DNA of 6,526 nucleotides from Nonomuraea sp. (GTDB lineage: Bacteria; Actinomycetota; Actinomycetes; Streptosporangiales; Streptosporangiaceae), in contig JABFVJ010000482.1 of NCBI GenBank assembly GCA_013362835.1, positions 1-6,526 of the forward strand, in the 5' to 3' direction. Under the pieces are notes generated by a model, which was given only the letters and a program-made list of their open reading frames with translations, made no database searches and was not told the origin of the DNA. Both the position numbers and the translations under genes were made by a program. Below, in pieces: positions 1-5,138 of the stretch. Positions within the stretch are counted from its first letter, which is position 1. The number at the start of each line of letters is the position of its first letter.

Positions 1-12
1 CCGGAGCGCGGG

Positions 13-18
13 TACTGT
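13..18 (+). promoter_or_regulatory. Possible -10 box of a leaderless promoter before the methyltransferase
   Basis: TACTGT lies 8 bases before the GTG at 27 and fits the actinobacterial TAnnnT -10 pattern. The identical hexamer precedes the FbiC gene at 5127-5132. The -35 region falls outside the window, and a weak GGAG at 3-6 is too far from 27 to act as its Shine-Dalgarno. It would be irrelevant if the real gene start lies left of the window. Confidence 0.3.
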
Positions 19-26
19 TGGGCGAC

Positions 27-854
27 GTGAGCAAGCAACGGGTCGCGCAGCTCGAATACTCCGAATTCCAGTCGGCCATGCTCGACGAGGACAAGCGCCG
101 CCGCAAGGCCGCGAAGATCATCGCCGTGCTGGAGCACTTCCAGGGGCCCCTCGGCGGGCTGACCGTGGGCGACGTGGGGTGTTCCGCCGGGTTCATCGCC
201 GACGAGCTGGCCCAGGCGGGGGCCAAGCACACGCTGGGCATCGACATCGACGTCCCGGGGCTGCGCAAGGCCGCCGACCGGTTCGGCGAGCGGGTGGCGT
301 TCGTGTGCGGCGACGGCACGGCGCTGCCCTTCCCCGACGGGTCGATCGACGTGCTGGTGTTCAACCACATCTACGAGCACGTGGTCGACCCCGACGCCGT
401 GGTGGCCGAGATGCGCCGGGTGCTGTCCGACGACGGCGTGCTCTACCTCGGTCTCGGCAACCGGCTCGGGGTCATCGAGCCGCACTACAAGCTGCCGTTC
501 CTGTCCTATCTGCCGCCCGCGCTCGCCGACCGCTACGTCCGCGCCTTCGGCCGCGCCGACCACTACTACGAGCGGTTCAGGACGCGGCGCGGGCTGCGCA
601 GGATGTTGCGCGCCTTCCACGTGTGGGACTACACCTTCCCCGTGCTGGCCACGCCGACCAGGTTCGCCGGGTCCGAGCTGTTCCCCGGCGCGCTCGGCCG
701 GGTCGTGAAGGCGGTGCTTGCCCGCATGCCGCGCGAGGTGCTGCGGCTGCTGCTGCCCGTCGTGCCGACGTACCTGTGGGTGGCCACCAAGACGCCGCGC
801 GGGCCCGTGGGGGCCGCGCTGCCGCAGCCGCCCGAGCGGGTCCTGCCGCTGTGA
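27..854 (+). CDS. Class I SAM-dependent methyltransferase (Methyltransf_11 type)
   Basis: Predicted cytoplasmic or membrane-associated methyltransferase of 275 aa, substrate unknown. Seen: a Rossmann SAM-binding motif I DVGCSAG at residues 49-55, acidic post-I segment GIDID (D73, D75), motif GDGTALPFPDGSID with D96, then NHIYEHVVDP (Y116-E117-H118) and MRRVLSDDGVLYLGLGN, the order typical of Methyltransf_11 enzymes. The C-terminal third is rich in Arg and aromatic residues and ends with a hydrophobic stretch (VLRLLLPVVPTYLWVATK) that could lie against a membrane. GTG at 27 is chosen because it follows a TACTGT box; TTG at 18 is an in-frame alternative, and the frame stays open to the left edge, so an upstream start cannot be excluded. 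The last codon overlaps the GTG of the next gene (GTGA), so the two are translationally coupled. By inference, with the flippase-like protein and glycosyltransferase beside it, the target may be a glycan or lipid carrier; a quinone or small molecule is possible. Confidence 0.85.
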   Translation: MSKQRVAQLEYSEFQSAMLDEDKRRRKAAKIIAVLEHFQGPLGGLTVGDVGCSAGFIADELAQAGAKHTLGIDIDVPGLRKAADRFGERVAFVCGDGTALPFPDGSIDVLVFNHIYEHVVDPDAVVAEMRRVLSDDGVLYLGLGNRLGVIEPHYKLPFLSYLPPALADRYVRAFGRADHYYERFRTRRGLRRMLRAFHVWDYTFPVLATPTRFAGSELFPGALGRVVKAVLARMPREVLRLLLPVVPTYLWVATKTPRGPVGAALPQPPERVLPL

Positions 855-1762
855 GCCTGGTGGACGACGAGACCGGGGCGACGGCCGTACCGAGGCGGTC
901 GTTGCCGCGCAGGGTGCTGCGCTTCGGCTTCCTCGCGGTCGCGCTCGGGTTCGGCACGTGGGCGGTGGCCAGGGAGTGGGACGCCGTGGTGGCCGGGTTC
1001 GCCAGGCTGTCGTGGCCGGCGCTCGCCGGGTCGCTCGTCGCCGTGGTCGCCGCGCTGCTCGGGGCCATGCTCACCTGGCGTACGCTGCTGGCCGACCTCG
1101 GCTCGCCGCTGCCGCTGCGACCGGCCGCGAAGGTGTTCTTCGTCGGCCAGCTCGGCAAGTACATCCCCGGCGCGGTCTGGCCGGTGCTCGCCCAGATGGA
1201 GATGGGCCGCGACCTCGGCGTGCCGCGCCCGCGCAGCGCCGCGGTGTTCTTCCTGATGATGCCCATCCAGATCGCCACCGGCCTGCTCGTCACGCTCGTC
1301 ACGCTCGGCTGGGACCGGTTCGGCTGGCTGCTCCTGCTCATCCCGCTGCTGCTGGTGCTGCTGGAGCCCAAGGTGATCAACGGCGTGATCGGCTACGCGC
1401 TGCGCAAGCTCAGGCGCGAGCCGCTGGAACGCCCGCTCACCCGCCGCGGCATGCTCACCGCGCTCGGCTGGTCGCTCGCCGGCTGGGCCGCCTACGGCGT
1501 GCACTTCTTCTTCATCGCCCCCCAGGGCGGCCTGCTGTTCGCGATCGGCGCGTTCGCGCTGTCGTGGTGCCTCGGCATCATGACCTTCGTCGTACCGGCG
1601 GGGGCGGGGGTGCGCGAGGTGGTCATGGTGGCCGTGCTCGCTCCCGTGCTCGACAGCGGCGCGGCCATCGCGGTGGCCCTCTGCTCCCGCATCGTCATCG
1701 TCGCGGGCGACCTGATCTGCGCCGGGATCGCGGGAATCGCCGCGCGTCGCGACTCCGTGTGA
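851..1762 (+). CDS. Lysylphosphatidylglycerol synthase TM-domain / flippase-like integral membrane protein
   Basis: Multi-pass membrane protein of 303 aa, of the family that includes the N-terminal flippase domain of MprF and the AglD/UPF0104 proteins (PF03706). Seen: hydrophobic segments near residues 25-42, 58-80, 130-155, 157-172, 200-222, 226-250 and 272-300; the family hallmark FFVGQLGKYIPGAVW at 96-110 (G102-K103, P106-G107, W110); and the second conserved turn FVVPAGAGVRE, P249-E256. The soluble aminoacyl-transferase domain of full MprF is absent, so it is unlikely to make lysyl-PG by itself. Known for the family: lipid flipping in MprF and roles in lipid-linked glycan assembly for AglD-like members. 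The GTG start overlaps the methyltransferase stop by four bases, and extending the frame further upstream would only read an out-of-frame shadow of that gene. Inference: transport or remodelling of a lipid-linked intermediate made with the neighbouring enzymes; the substrate cannot be read from the sequence. Confidence 0.85.
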   Translation: MSLVDDETGATAVPRRSLPRRVLRFGFLAVALGFGTWAVAREWDAVVAGFARLSWPALAGSLVAVVAALLGAMLTWRTLLADLGSPLPLRPAAKVFFVGQLGKYIPGAVWPVLAQMEMGRDLGVPRPRSAAVFFLMMPIQIATGLLVTLVTLGWDRFGWLLLLIPLLLVLLEPKVINGVIGYALRKLRREPLERPLTRRGMLTALGWSLAGWAAYGVHFFFIAPQGGLLFAIGAFALSWCLGIMTFVVPAGAGVREVVMVAVLAPVLDSGAAIAVALCSRIVIVAGDLICAGIAGIAARRDSV

Positions 1763-1763
1763 T

Positions 1764-1798
1764 TTGACCCACGTTTTTGGGGAGGCTGGTCATAAGCT
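1764..1798 (+). promoter_or_regulatory. Weak candidate promoter before the glycosyltransferase
   Basis: TTGACC at 1764-1769, starting just after the upstream stop codon, matches a sigma-70-type -35 box. The best -10-like sequences are CATAAG (1791-1796) and TAAGCT (1793-1798), giving spacers of 21-23 bases, longer than the usual 16-19. The segment is the AT-richest of the window, which supports a regulatory role, but the spacing keeps this tentative. A transcript from here would carry a leader of about 55 bases. Confidence 0.3.
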
Positions 1799-1810
1799 GA
1801 ACCAAAGAGG

Positions 1811-1827
1811 GGGACCGCGGAGGTCCC
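1811..1827 (+). promoter_or_regulatory. Small hairpin in the glycosyltransferase leader
   Basis: GGGACC (1811-1816) and GGTCCC (1822-1827) are a perfect 6-bp inverted repeat around a 5-base loop, GCGGA. No U-tract follows, so it does not look like an intrinsic terminator. It could be an RNA hairpin in the 5' leader or a protein-binding dyad just downstream of the putative promoter. Confidence 0.4.
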
Positions 1828-1832
1828 ACGTT

Positions 1833-1852
1833 GATCTTGAGGGGAGAAGATC
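1833..1852 (+). promoter_or_regulatory. Shine-Dalgarno sequence within a hairpin loop, glycosyltransferase leader
   Basis: GATCTT (1833-1838) pairs perfectly with AAGATC (1847-1852), leaving the 8-base loop GAGGGGAG (1839-1846). That purine run is the only good anti-16S match before the ATG at 1859. The distance from the core to the start is 12 bases when unfolded, rather long; folding would expose the loop and keep it near the start. Seen: the pairing and position. Inferred: that the hairpin forms in RNA and influences translation. Confidence 0.45.
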
Positions 1853-1858
1853 CACGTA

Positions 1859-2977
1859 ATGCCTCGAGTGCTCGTCGACGCGGCCGCGGTTCCCGCCGAC
1901 CGTGGCGCGTTGATCAGGTACGTGGACGGGCTCGTGGCCGCGCTCCACCGGGCCGGGGCCGATCTGGCCGTGGTCTGCCAGCGTTCCGAAGCGGAGCGGT
2001 ACCAACGGCTCGCGCCGTCCGCCCAGGTCATACCCGGTCCCGTCGCCATCACCAACAGGGCCGCCAGGCTCGCCTGGGAGCAGACCGGCGTGCCGCTGCT
2101 CGCCCGCCAGACGGGGGCGGAGGTCATCCACGCCCCCTACTACTCCTTCCCGCTGCGCGCGGGGGTGCCGAGCGTCGTGACGGTGCACGACGTGACGTGG
2201 TTCACCGAGCCGGAGCAGCACAGCCCGGCGCGGGCCGCGTTCTTCCGCTCGGCCACCCGCACCGCCGTACGCCATGCCCGGCGGGTGATCGTGCCGTCCA
2301 AGGCGACCAGGGACGAGCTGGTACGCGTCCTGTCGGCCGACCCGACCCGCATCGACGTCGCCTACCACGGCGTCGACCTGGCCCAGTTCCACCCGCCGAG
2401 CGAGGACGAGATCCGCCGGGCGGCCATGAGATGCGGGCTGCACGGCCAGCCCTACGTGGCCTTCCTCGGCAACCTCGACCCGCGCAAGAACGTCCCCAAC
2501 CTGATCCGCGGCTTCGCCGCCGCGGTGAAGCGGCTGGAGACGCCGCCCGCGCTGGTGCTCGGCGGCGGCGTGCACGAGGACGACGTCGACGCCGCCTGCC
2601 GCGAGGTCGAGGCCACCGTACGGGTGATCAGGCCCGGCTACCTGCGCGCGCCCGACCTGCCCGGGTTCCTGGGCGGGGCGCTCGTCGTGGCCTTCCCCTC
2701 GCGCGGCGAGGGCTTCGGCCTGCCGGTGCTGGAGGCCATGGCCTGCGGCGCGGCCGTGCTGACCAGCCACCGCACGTCGCTGCCCGAGGTGGGCGGTGAC
2801 GCCGTGGCCTACACTGAGCCGGACGCGGACAGCATCGCCGACGCGCTGGGACACCTGCTCGCCTCCTCCGACCGGAGACGGCAGCTGCAGGAGGCCGGGC
2901 CGGCAAGGGCACGCGAATTCACCTGGGAGGCCTCCGCGGAGGCGCATCTCAGCTCTTATCAACGCGCAATCGAATAG
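1859..2977 (+). CDS. GT4-family (GT-B fold) glycosyltransferase, possible mannosyltransferase
   Basis: Retaining GT-B glycosyltransferase of 372 aa that transfers a sugar from a nucleotide donor; probably cytoplasmic face, with no signal peptide or membrane segment. Seen: N-terminal acceptor-side domain starting MPRVLVDAAAVPADRGALIRYVDGL, the VHDVTWF segment typical of GT4 enzymes, RVIVPSKATRDEL, then HGVDLAQFHPP leading into the donor domain. The C-terminal domain has FLGNLDPRKN at 202-211 (R209 and K210 in the usual phosphate-binding position) and the EX7E motif EGFGLPVLE with E284 and E292, followed by AMACGAAVLTSHRTSLPEVGGDA. Length and domain order are complete for the family. ATG at 1859 follows the GAGGGGAG Shine-Dalgarno. 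The nucleotidyltransferase starts 17 bases after its stop, which suggests it uses the nucleotide sugar made there, plausibly GDP-mannose. The GG-like loop usual near the N-terminus is reduced to RGAL. Donor and acceptor cannot be settled from the sequence. Confidence 0.9.
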   Translation: MPRVLVDAAAVPADRGALIRYVDGLVAALHRAGADLAVVCQRSEAERYQRLAPSAQVIPGPVAITNRAARLAWEQTGVPLLARQTGAEVIHAPYYSFPLRAGVPSVVTVHDVTWFTEPEQHSPARAAFFRSATRTAVRHARRVIVPSKATRDELVRVLSADPTRIDVAYHGVDLAQFHPPSEDEIRRAAMRCGLHGQPYVAFLGNLDPRKNVPNLIRGFAAAVKRLETPPALVLGGGVHEDDVDAACREVEATVRVIRPGYLRAPDLPGFLGGALVVAFPSRGEGFGLPVLEAMACGAAVLTSHRTSLPEVGGDAVAYTEPDADSIADALGHLLASSDRRRQLQEAGPARAREFTWEASAEAHLSSYQRAIE

Positions 2978-2982
2978 TTCGC

Positions 2983-2988
2983 TACTCT
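2983..2988 (+). promoter_or_regulatory. -10 box of a putative leaderless promoter, nucleotidyltransferase
   Basis: TACTCT fits TAnnnT and ends exactly 6 bases before GTG 2995, so a start seven bases after its last T would begin the mRNA on the first base of the start codon. GGAG at 2992-2995 is too close to either start codon to act as a Shine-Dalgarno. I see no clear -35; TTATCA at 2956-2961 is poorly spaced. The box would allow the gene to be expressed separately from the glycosyltransferase. Confidence 0.4.
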
Positions 2989-2994
2989 CACGGA

Positions 2995-4089
2995 GTGATG
3001 GAGAGCTCTTTGCCAGACCTCGAGGCGATCCTCCTGGTCGGGGGGCAGGGCACACGCCTGCGTCCGCTGACACTGGGCACGCCCAAGCCGCTGCTGCCGA
3101 CCGCCGGAGTGCCGTTCCTGGCCCACCAACTGGCCCGCGCGCGCTCCTTCGGCGTACGCCGGATCGTGTTCGCGACCTCGTACAAGGCGTCGATGTTCGA
3201 GCCCGTCTTCGGTGACGGGGAGTCCTTCGGGCTCTCGCTGGAGTACATCACCGAGGAGACCCCGCTCGGCACGGGCGGCGCGATCCGCAATGCCGCCGAG
3301 GCCCTCACGGCGGCCCCGTCCGACCCGGTGCTCATCCTGAACGGCGACATCCTTTCCGGTCATGACATCGGCGACCAGGTGCGCACCCATTGCGCGCGCG
3401 GCGCCGCTGTAACGCTCCACCTGACAGAAGTGGACGACCCCACGCGGTTCGGCTGCGTGCCGACGGACGAGTCCGGCCGGGTGACCGCGTTCCTGGAGAA
3501 GACCCCCAACCCGGTCACCAACCGCATCAACGCCGGCTGCTACGTCTTCACCCGCTCGGTGATCGACTCGATCCCGCGCGGGGAGGTCGTCTCCGTGGAG
3601 CGCGAGACGTTCCCCGGGCTGATCGACTCCGGCGAGCTGGTGCTGGGCTACGCCGACCGCACGTACTGGCTCGACGTGGGCACGCCGGCCGCGTTCGTGA
3701 AGGGCTCGCGCGACCTGGTGCTCGGGCGGCTCGACTCGCCCGCGCTGCCCGGCCCGCACGGCGAGCACCTGGCGCTCGAAGGCGCGCGGGTCTCGGCGGA
3801 GGCCAAGGTCGAGGGCGGCACCGCCGTCGGCGCGCGGGCCGTCGTCGAGGCGGGGGCGTCGGTCGTGGGGTCGATCCTGGGCGACGACTGCGTCGTCGAG
3901 GCCGGGGCCACGGTGACCGACTCCGTGATCGGGCGGGGCGCGCGGATCTGCGCGGGCACGGTCGTGCGCGACGCGGTGATCGGCGACGGGGCCGTGGTGG
4001 GGCCGGGCAACGAGCTTCAGGGCGGGGTGCGCGTCTGGCCCGGCATCGAGCTGCCCGAACGCGCGCTGCGCTACTCCAGCGACGTCTGA
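2995..4089 (+). CDS. NDP-sugar synthase, probable mannose-1-phosphate guanylyltransferase with beta-helix domain
   Basis: Cytoplasmic nucleotidyltransferase of 364 aa that joins a sugar 1-phosphate and an NTP to give an NDP-sugar and pyrophosphate. Seen: the signature GGQGTRLRPLTLGTPKPL at residues 16-33 (R21 and K31 for nucleotide binding), LILNGDIL with metal-binding D118, EK at 168-169, the sugar-binding INAGCYVF with N179, and YWLDVGTP with second metal ligand D227. Residues of about 258-358 hold imperfect hexapeptide repeats (for example GARAVVEAGASVVGSILGDD) that form a left-handed beta-helix. This two-domain layout and length resemble mycobacterial ManB (Rv3264c) and eukaryotic GMPP-beta, so GDP-mannose is the best guess; glucose-1-phosphate enzymes share the fold. 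GTG 2995 and ATG 2998 are adjacent starts; GTG is chosen because it sits at the predicted leaderless 5' end. It likely supplies the glycosyltransferase just upstream. Confidence 0.88.
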   Translation: MMESSLPDLEAILLVGGQGTRLRPLTLGTPKPLLPTAGVPFLAHQLARARSFGVRRIVFATSYKASMFEPVFGDGESFGLSLEYITEETPLGTGGAIRNAAEALTAAPSDPVLILNGDILSGHDIGDQVRTHCARGAAVTLHLTEVDDPTRFGCVPTDESGRVTAFLEKTPNPVTNRINAGCYVFTRSVIDSIPRGEVVSVERETFPGLIDSGELVLGYADRTYWLDVGTPAAFVKGSRDLVLGRLDSPALPGPHGEHLALEGARVSAEAKVEGGTAVGARAVVEAGASVVGSILGDDCVVEAGATVTDSVIGRGARICAGTVVRDAVIGDGAVVGPGNELQGGVRVWPGIELPERALRYSSDV

Positions 4090-4098
4090 CCCGGCCGC

Positions 4099-4126
4099 GC
4101 CTTCCGCGCCTCCTGTGCCTTCCGCG
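4099..4126 (+). repeat. Short tandem direct repeat in the gap before the DNA glycosylase
   Basis: GCCTTCCGCG occurs at 4099-4108 and again at 4117-4126, an 18-base period, with a degraded third version (GCTTTCCGGCG) from 4128. In the same gap CCGCGCC (4095-4101) is complementary to GGCGCGG (4135-4141), separated by 33 bases. No U-tract is present, so a terminator is not convincing. Nothing else is visible between 4090 and 4183. Confidence 0.4.
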
Positions 4127-4183
4127 TGCTTTCCGGCGCGGTGGGCGTACCGGACGAGTGGGCGAGCACGTGGCTGGGCGCGG

Positions 4184-4189
4184 CAGACT
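4184..4189 (+). promoter_or_regulatory. Weak -10-like box before the DNA glycosylase
   Basis: CAGACT keeps the A and final T of TAnnnT and ends 6 bases before GTG 4196, the same spacing as the boxes at 2983 and 5127. The first position is C instead of T, making it the weakest of the set. No Shine-Dalgarno is found at a normal distance from GTG 4196 or ATG 4199. Confidence 0.25.
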
Positions 4190-4195
4190 GGACGG

Positions 4196-5092
4196 GTGAT
4201 GGAGCGCAGGTGGGAGCCCGCCGGGCCGCTGGACGTGGAGCTGGCGCTGGGCCCGCACCGGCGCGGCACGGGCGATCCCGCCTGGCGCAGGACCCCCGAC
4301 GGCGCGGTGTGGCGCACGTGCAGGACGCCCGACGGGCCCAGCACGCTGCGGGTGAGCGTCCAGGCGGGGGCCGTGCACGGGCAGGCGTGGGGGCCGGGCG
4401 CCGGATGGGCGCTGGAGACGATGCCCGCGCTGGTCGGCGCGCTCGACGACGTGTCCGGGTTCCGGGTGAGGCACGACGTCCTGGCCGACGTGGCGCGCAA
4501 GCACGCCGGGTTGCGGATCGGGCGTACCGGGCGGGTCATGGAGGCCCTGGTGCCTGCCGTGCTGGAGCAGAAGGTCGTGGGCAGGGAGGCGTGGCGGGCC
4601 TGGCGCTGGCTGCTCGGCCACTACGGCGAGCCGGCGCCCGGGCCCGCGCCCGAGGGCATGCGGGTGGTGCCCGAGCCGGTCGTGTGGCGGCAGATCCCGA
4701 CCTGGCACTGGCACAAGGCGGGCGCCGAGGCGGTGCGGGCCAGGACGATCGCCACCGCCGCCTGGCACGCGGGCAAGCTGGAGGCCGCGGACACCACGCA
4801 GGAGCTCGACCGGCTGCTGCGCGCCCTGCCCGGCATCGGCGTGTGGACGTCGGCCGAGGTGCGCCAGAGGGTCTTCGGCGACCCCGACGCGGTGAGCGTG
4901 GGCGACTTCCACCTGGCCAAGCTGGTCGGCTACGCGCTGACCGGGGAGAAGACCGACGATCCCGGGATGATGCGGCTGCTGGAGCCGTACGTGGGGCATC
5001 GGCATCGGGCGACGGTGCTCGTCTGGCTCAGCGGGCTGCGTCCGCCCGCGCGGGGGCCGCGGATGGCGGCGCGGGACTACCGGTCGTTCTGA
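4196..5092 (+). CDS. AlkA-like DNA-3-methyladenine glycosylase, HhH-GPD superfamily
   Basis: Base-excision repair glycosylase of 298 aa (297 from ATG 4199) that would remove alkylated bases such as 3-methyladenine. Seen, numbered from ATG 4199: an N-terminal beta-rich domain; [15 protein letters not shown] in the position of the conserved helix preceding the HhH region; the helix-hairpin-helix LPGIGVWT at 210-217; and the catalytic aspartate D236 in SVGDFHL, spaced from the hairpin much as in E. coli AlkA (catalytic D238). No iron-sulfur cysteine cluster is visible, which argues against EndoIII/MutY types. An upstream GTG at 4115 is in frame, but the added residues look like translated intergenic repeat, so the GTG-ATG pair at 4196-4201 is preferred. 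The gene sits between nucleotide-sugar and F420 genes without an obvious functional link. Exact lesion range is unknown; no Ada-type regulator domain is attached. Confidence 0.85.
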   Translation: MMERRWEPAGPLDVELALGPHRRGTGDPAWRRTPDGAVWRTCRTPDGPSTLRVSVQAGAVHGQAWGPGAGWALETMPALVGALDDVSGFRVRHDVLADVARKHAGLRIGRTGRVMEALVPAVLEQKVVGREAWRAWRWLLGHYGEPAPGPAPEGMRVVPEPVVWRQIPTWHWHKAGAEAVRARTIATAAWHAGKLEAADTTQELDRLLRALPGIGVWTSAEVRQRVFGDPDAVSVGDFHLAKLVGYALTGEKTDDPGMMRLLEPYVGHRHRATVLVWLSGLRPPARGPRMAARDYRSF

Positions 5093-5094
5093 CG

Positions 5095-5121
5095 CCCTGG
5101 GTGCGCGGTGCGAACTCAGGG
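5095..5121 (+). terminator. Stem-loop between the DNA glycosylase and FbiC; terminator or operator
   Basis: CCCTGGGT (5095-5102) pairs with ACTCAGGG (5114-5121), eight pairs including one G-U, around an 11-base loop. It begins two bases after the glycosylase stop. No U-tract follows, as is common for actinobacterial stem-loop terminators, so termination is possible but unproven. It also covers the expected -35 region of the FbiC promoter, where it could instead be an operator. Confidence 0.3.
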
Positions 5122-5126
5122 GTGCG

Positions 5127-5132
5127 TACTGT
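5127..5132 (+). promoter_or_regulatory. -10 box of a putative leaderless promoter, FbiC
   Basis: TACTGT fits TAnnnT and ends 6 bases before ATG 5139, so transcription is predicted to begin at the A of the start codon. The closest purine run, AGGGG at 5118-5122, lies 16 bases upstream of the ATG, too far for a Shine-Dalgarno. No TTGAC-like -35 is evident. Confidence 0.45.
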
Positions 5133-5138
5133 GCCTGT

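Larger units (their letters stand above)
1768..1857 (+). repeat. Three CCACGT copies around the glycosyltransferase leader
   Basis: CCCACGT occurs at 1768-1774 and 1825-1831, and CCACGT at 1852-1857, directly before the start codon. The copies are in the same orientation, 57 and 26 bases apart. They bracket the candidate promoter and the hairpins. They could be binding sites for a regulator, but such short G+C-rich words recur by chance in this genome. Confidence 0.25.

Noticed and set aside
179..850. Possible 224-residue N-terminal extension of the membrane protein
   Set aside because: The frame is open, but the product is Arg/Ala-rich shadow sequence over the methyltransferase. The GTG at 851 with its GTGA overlap gives the normal family N-terminus.
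1790..3073. Reverse-strand open frame of about 427 codons opposite the glycosyltransferase
   Set aside because: It has no recognisable domain, and its composition mirrors the complement of the GT4 coding sequence.
4115..4195. Longer N-terminus for the DNA glycosylase from GTG 4115
   Set aside because: The added residues come from repeat-containing intergenic sequence and look unlike the family. GTG 4196 / ATG 4199 give a normal AlkA-like length.
2959..4539. Long reverse-strand open frame of about 526 codons
   Set aside because: It lies antisense across the nucleotidyltransferase and into the glycosylase, and its translation is low-complexity Arg/Pro/Ala/His-rich with no recognisable motif. 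Long empty frames of this kind are expected opposite high-GC genes.
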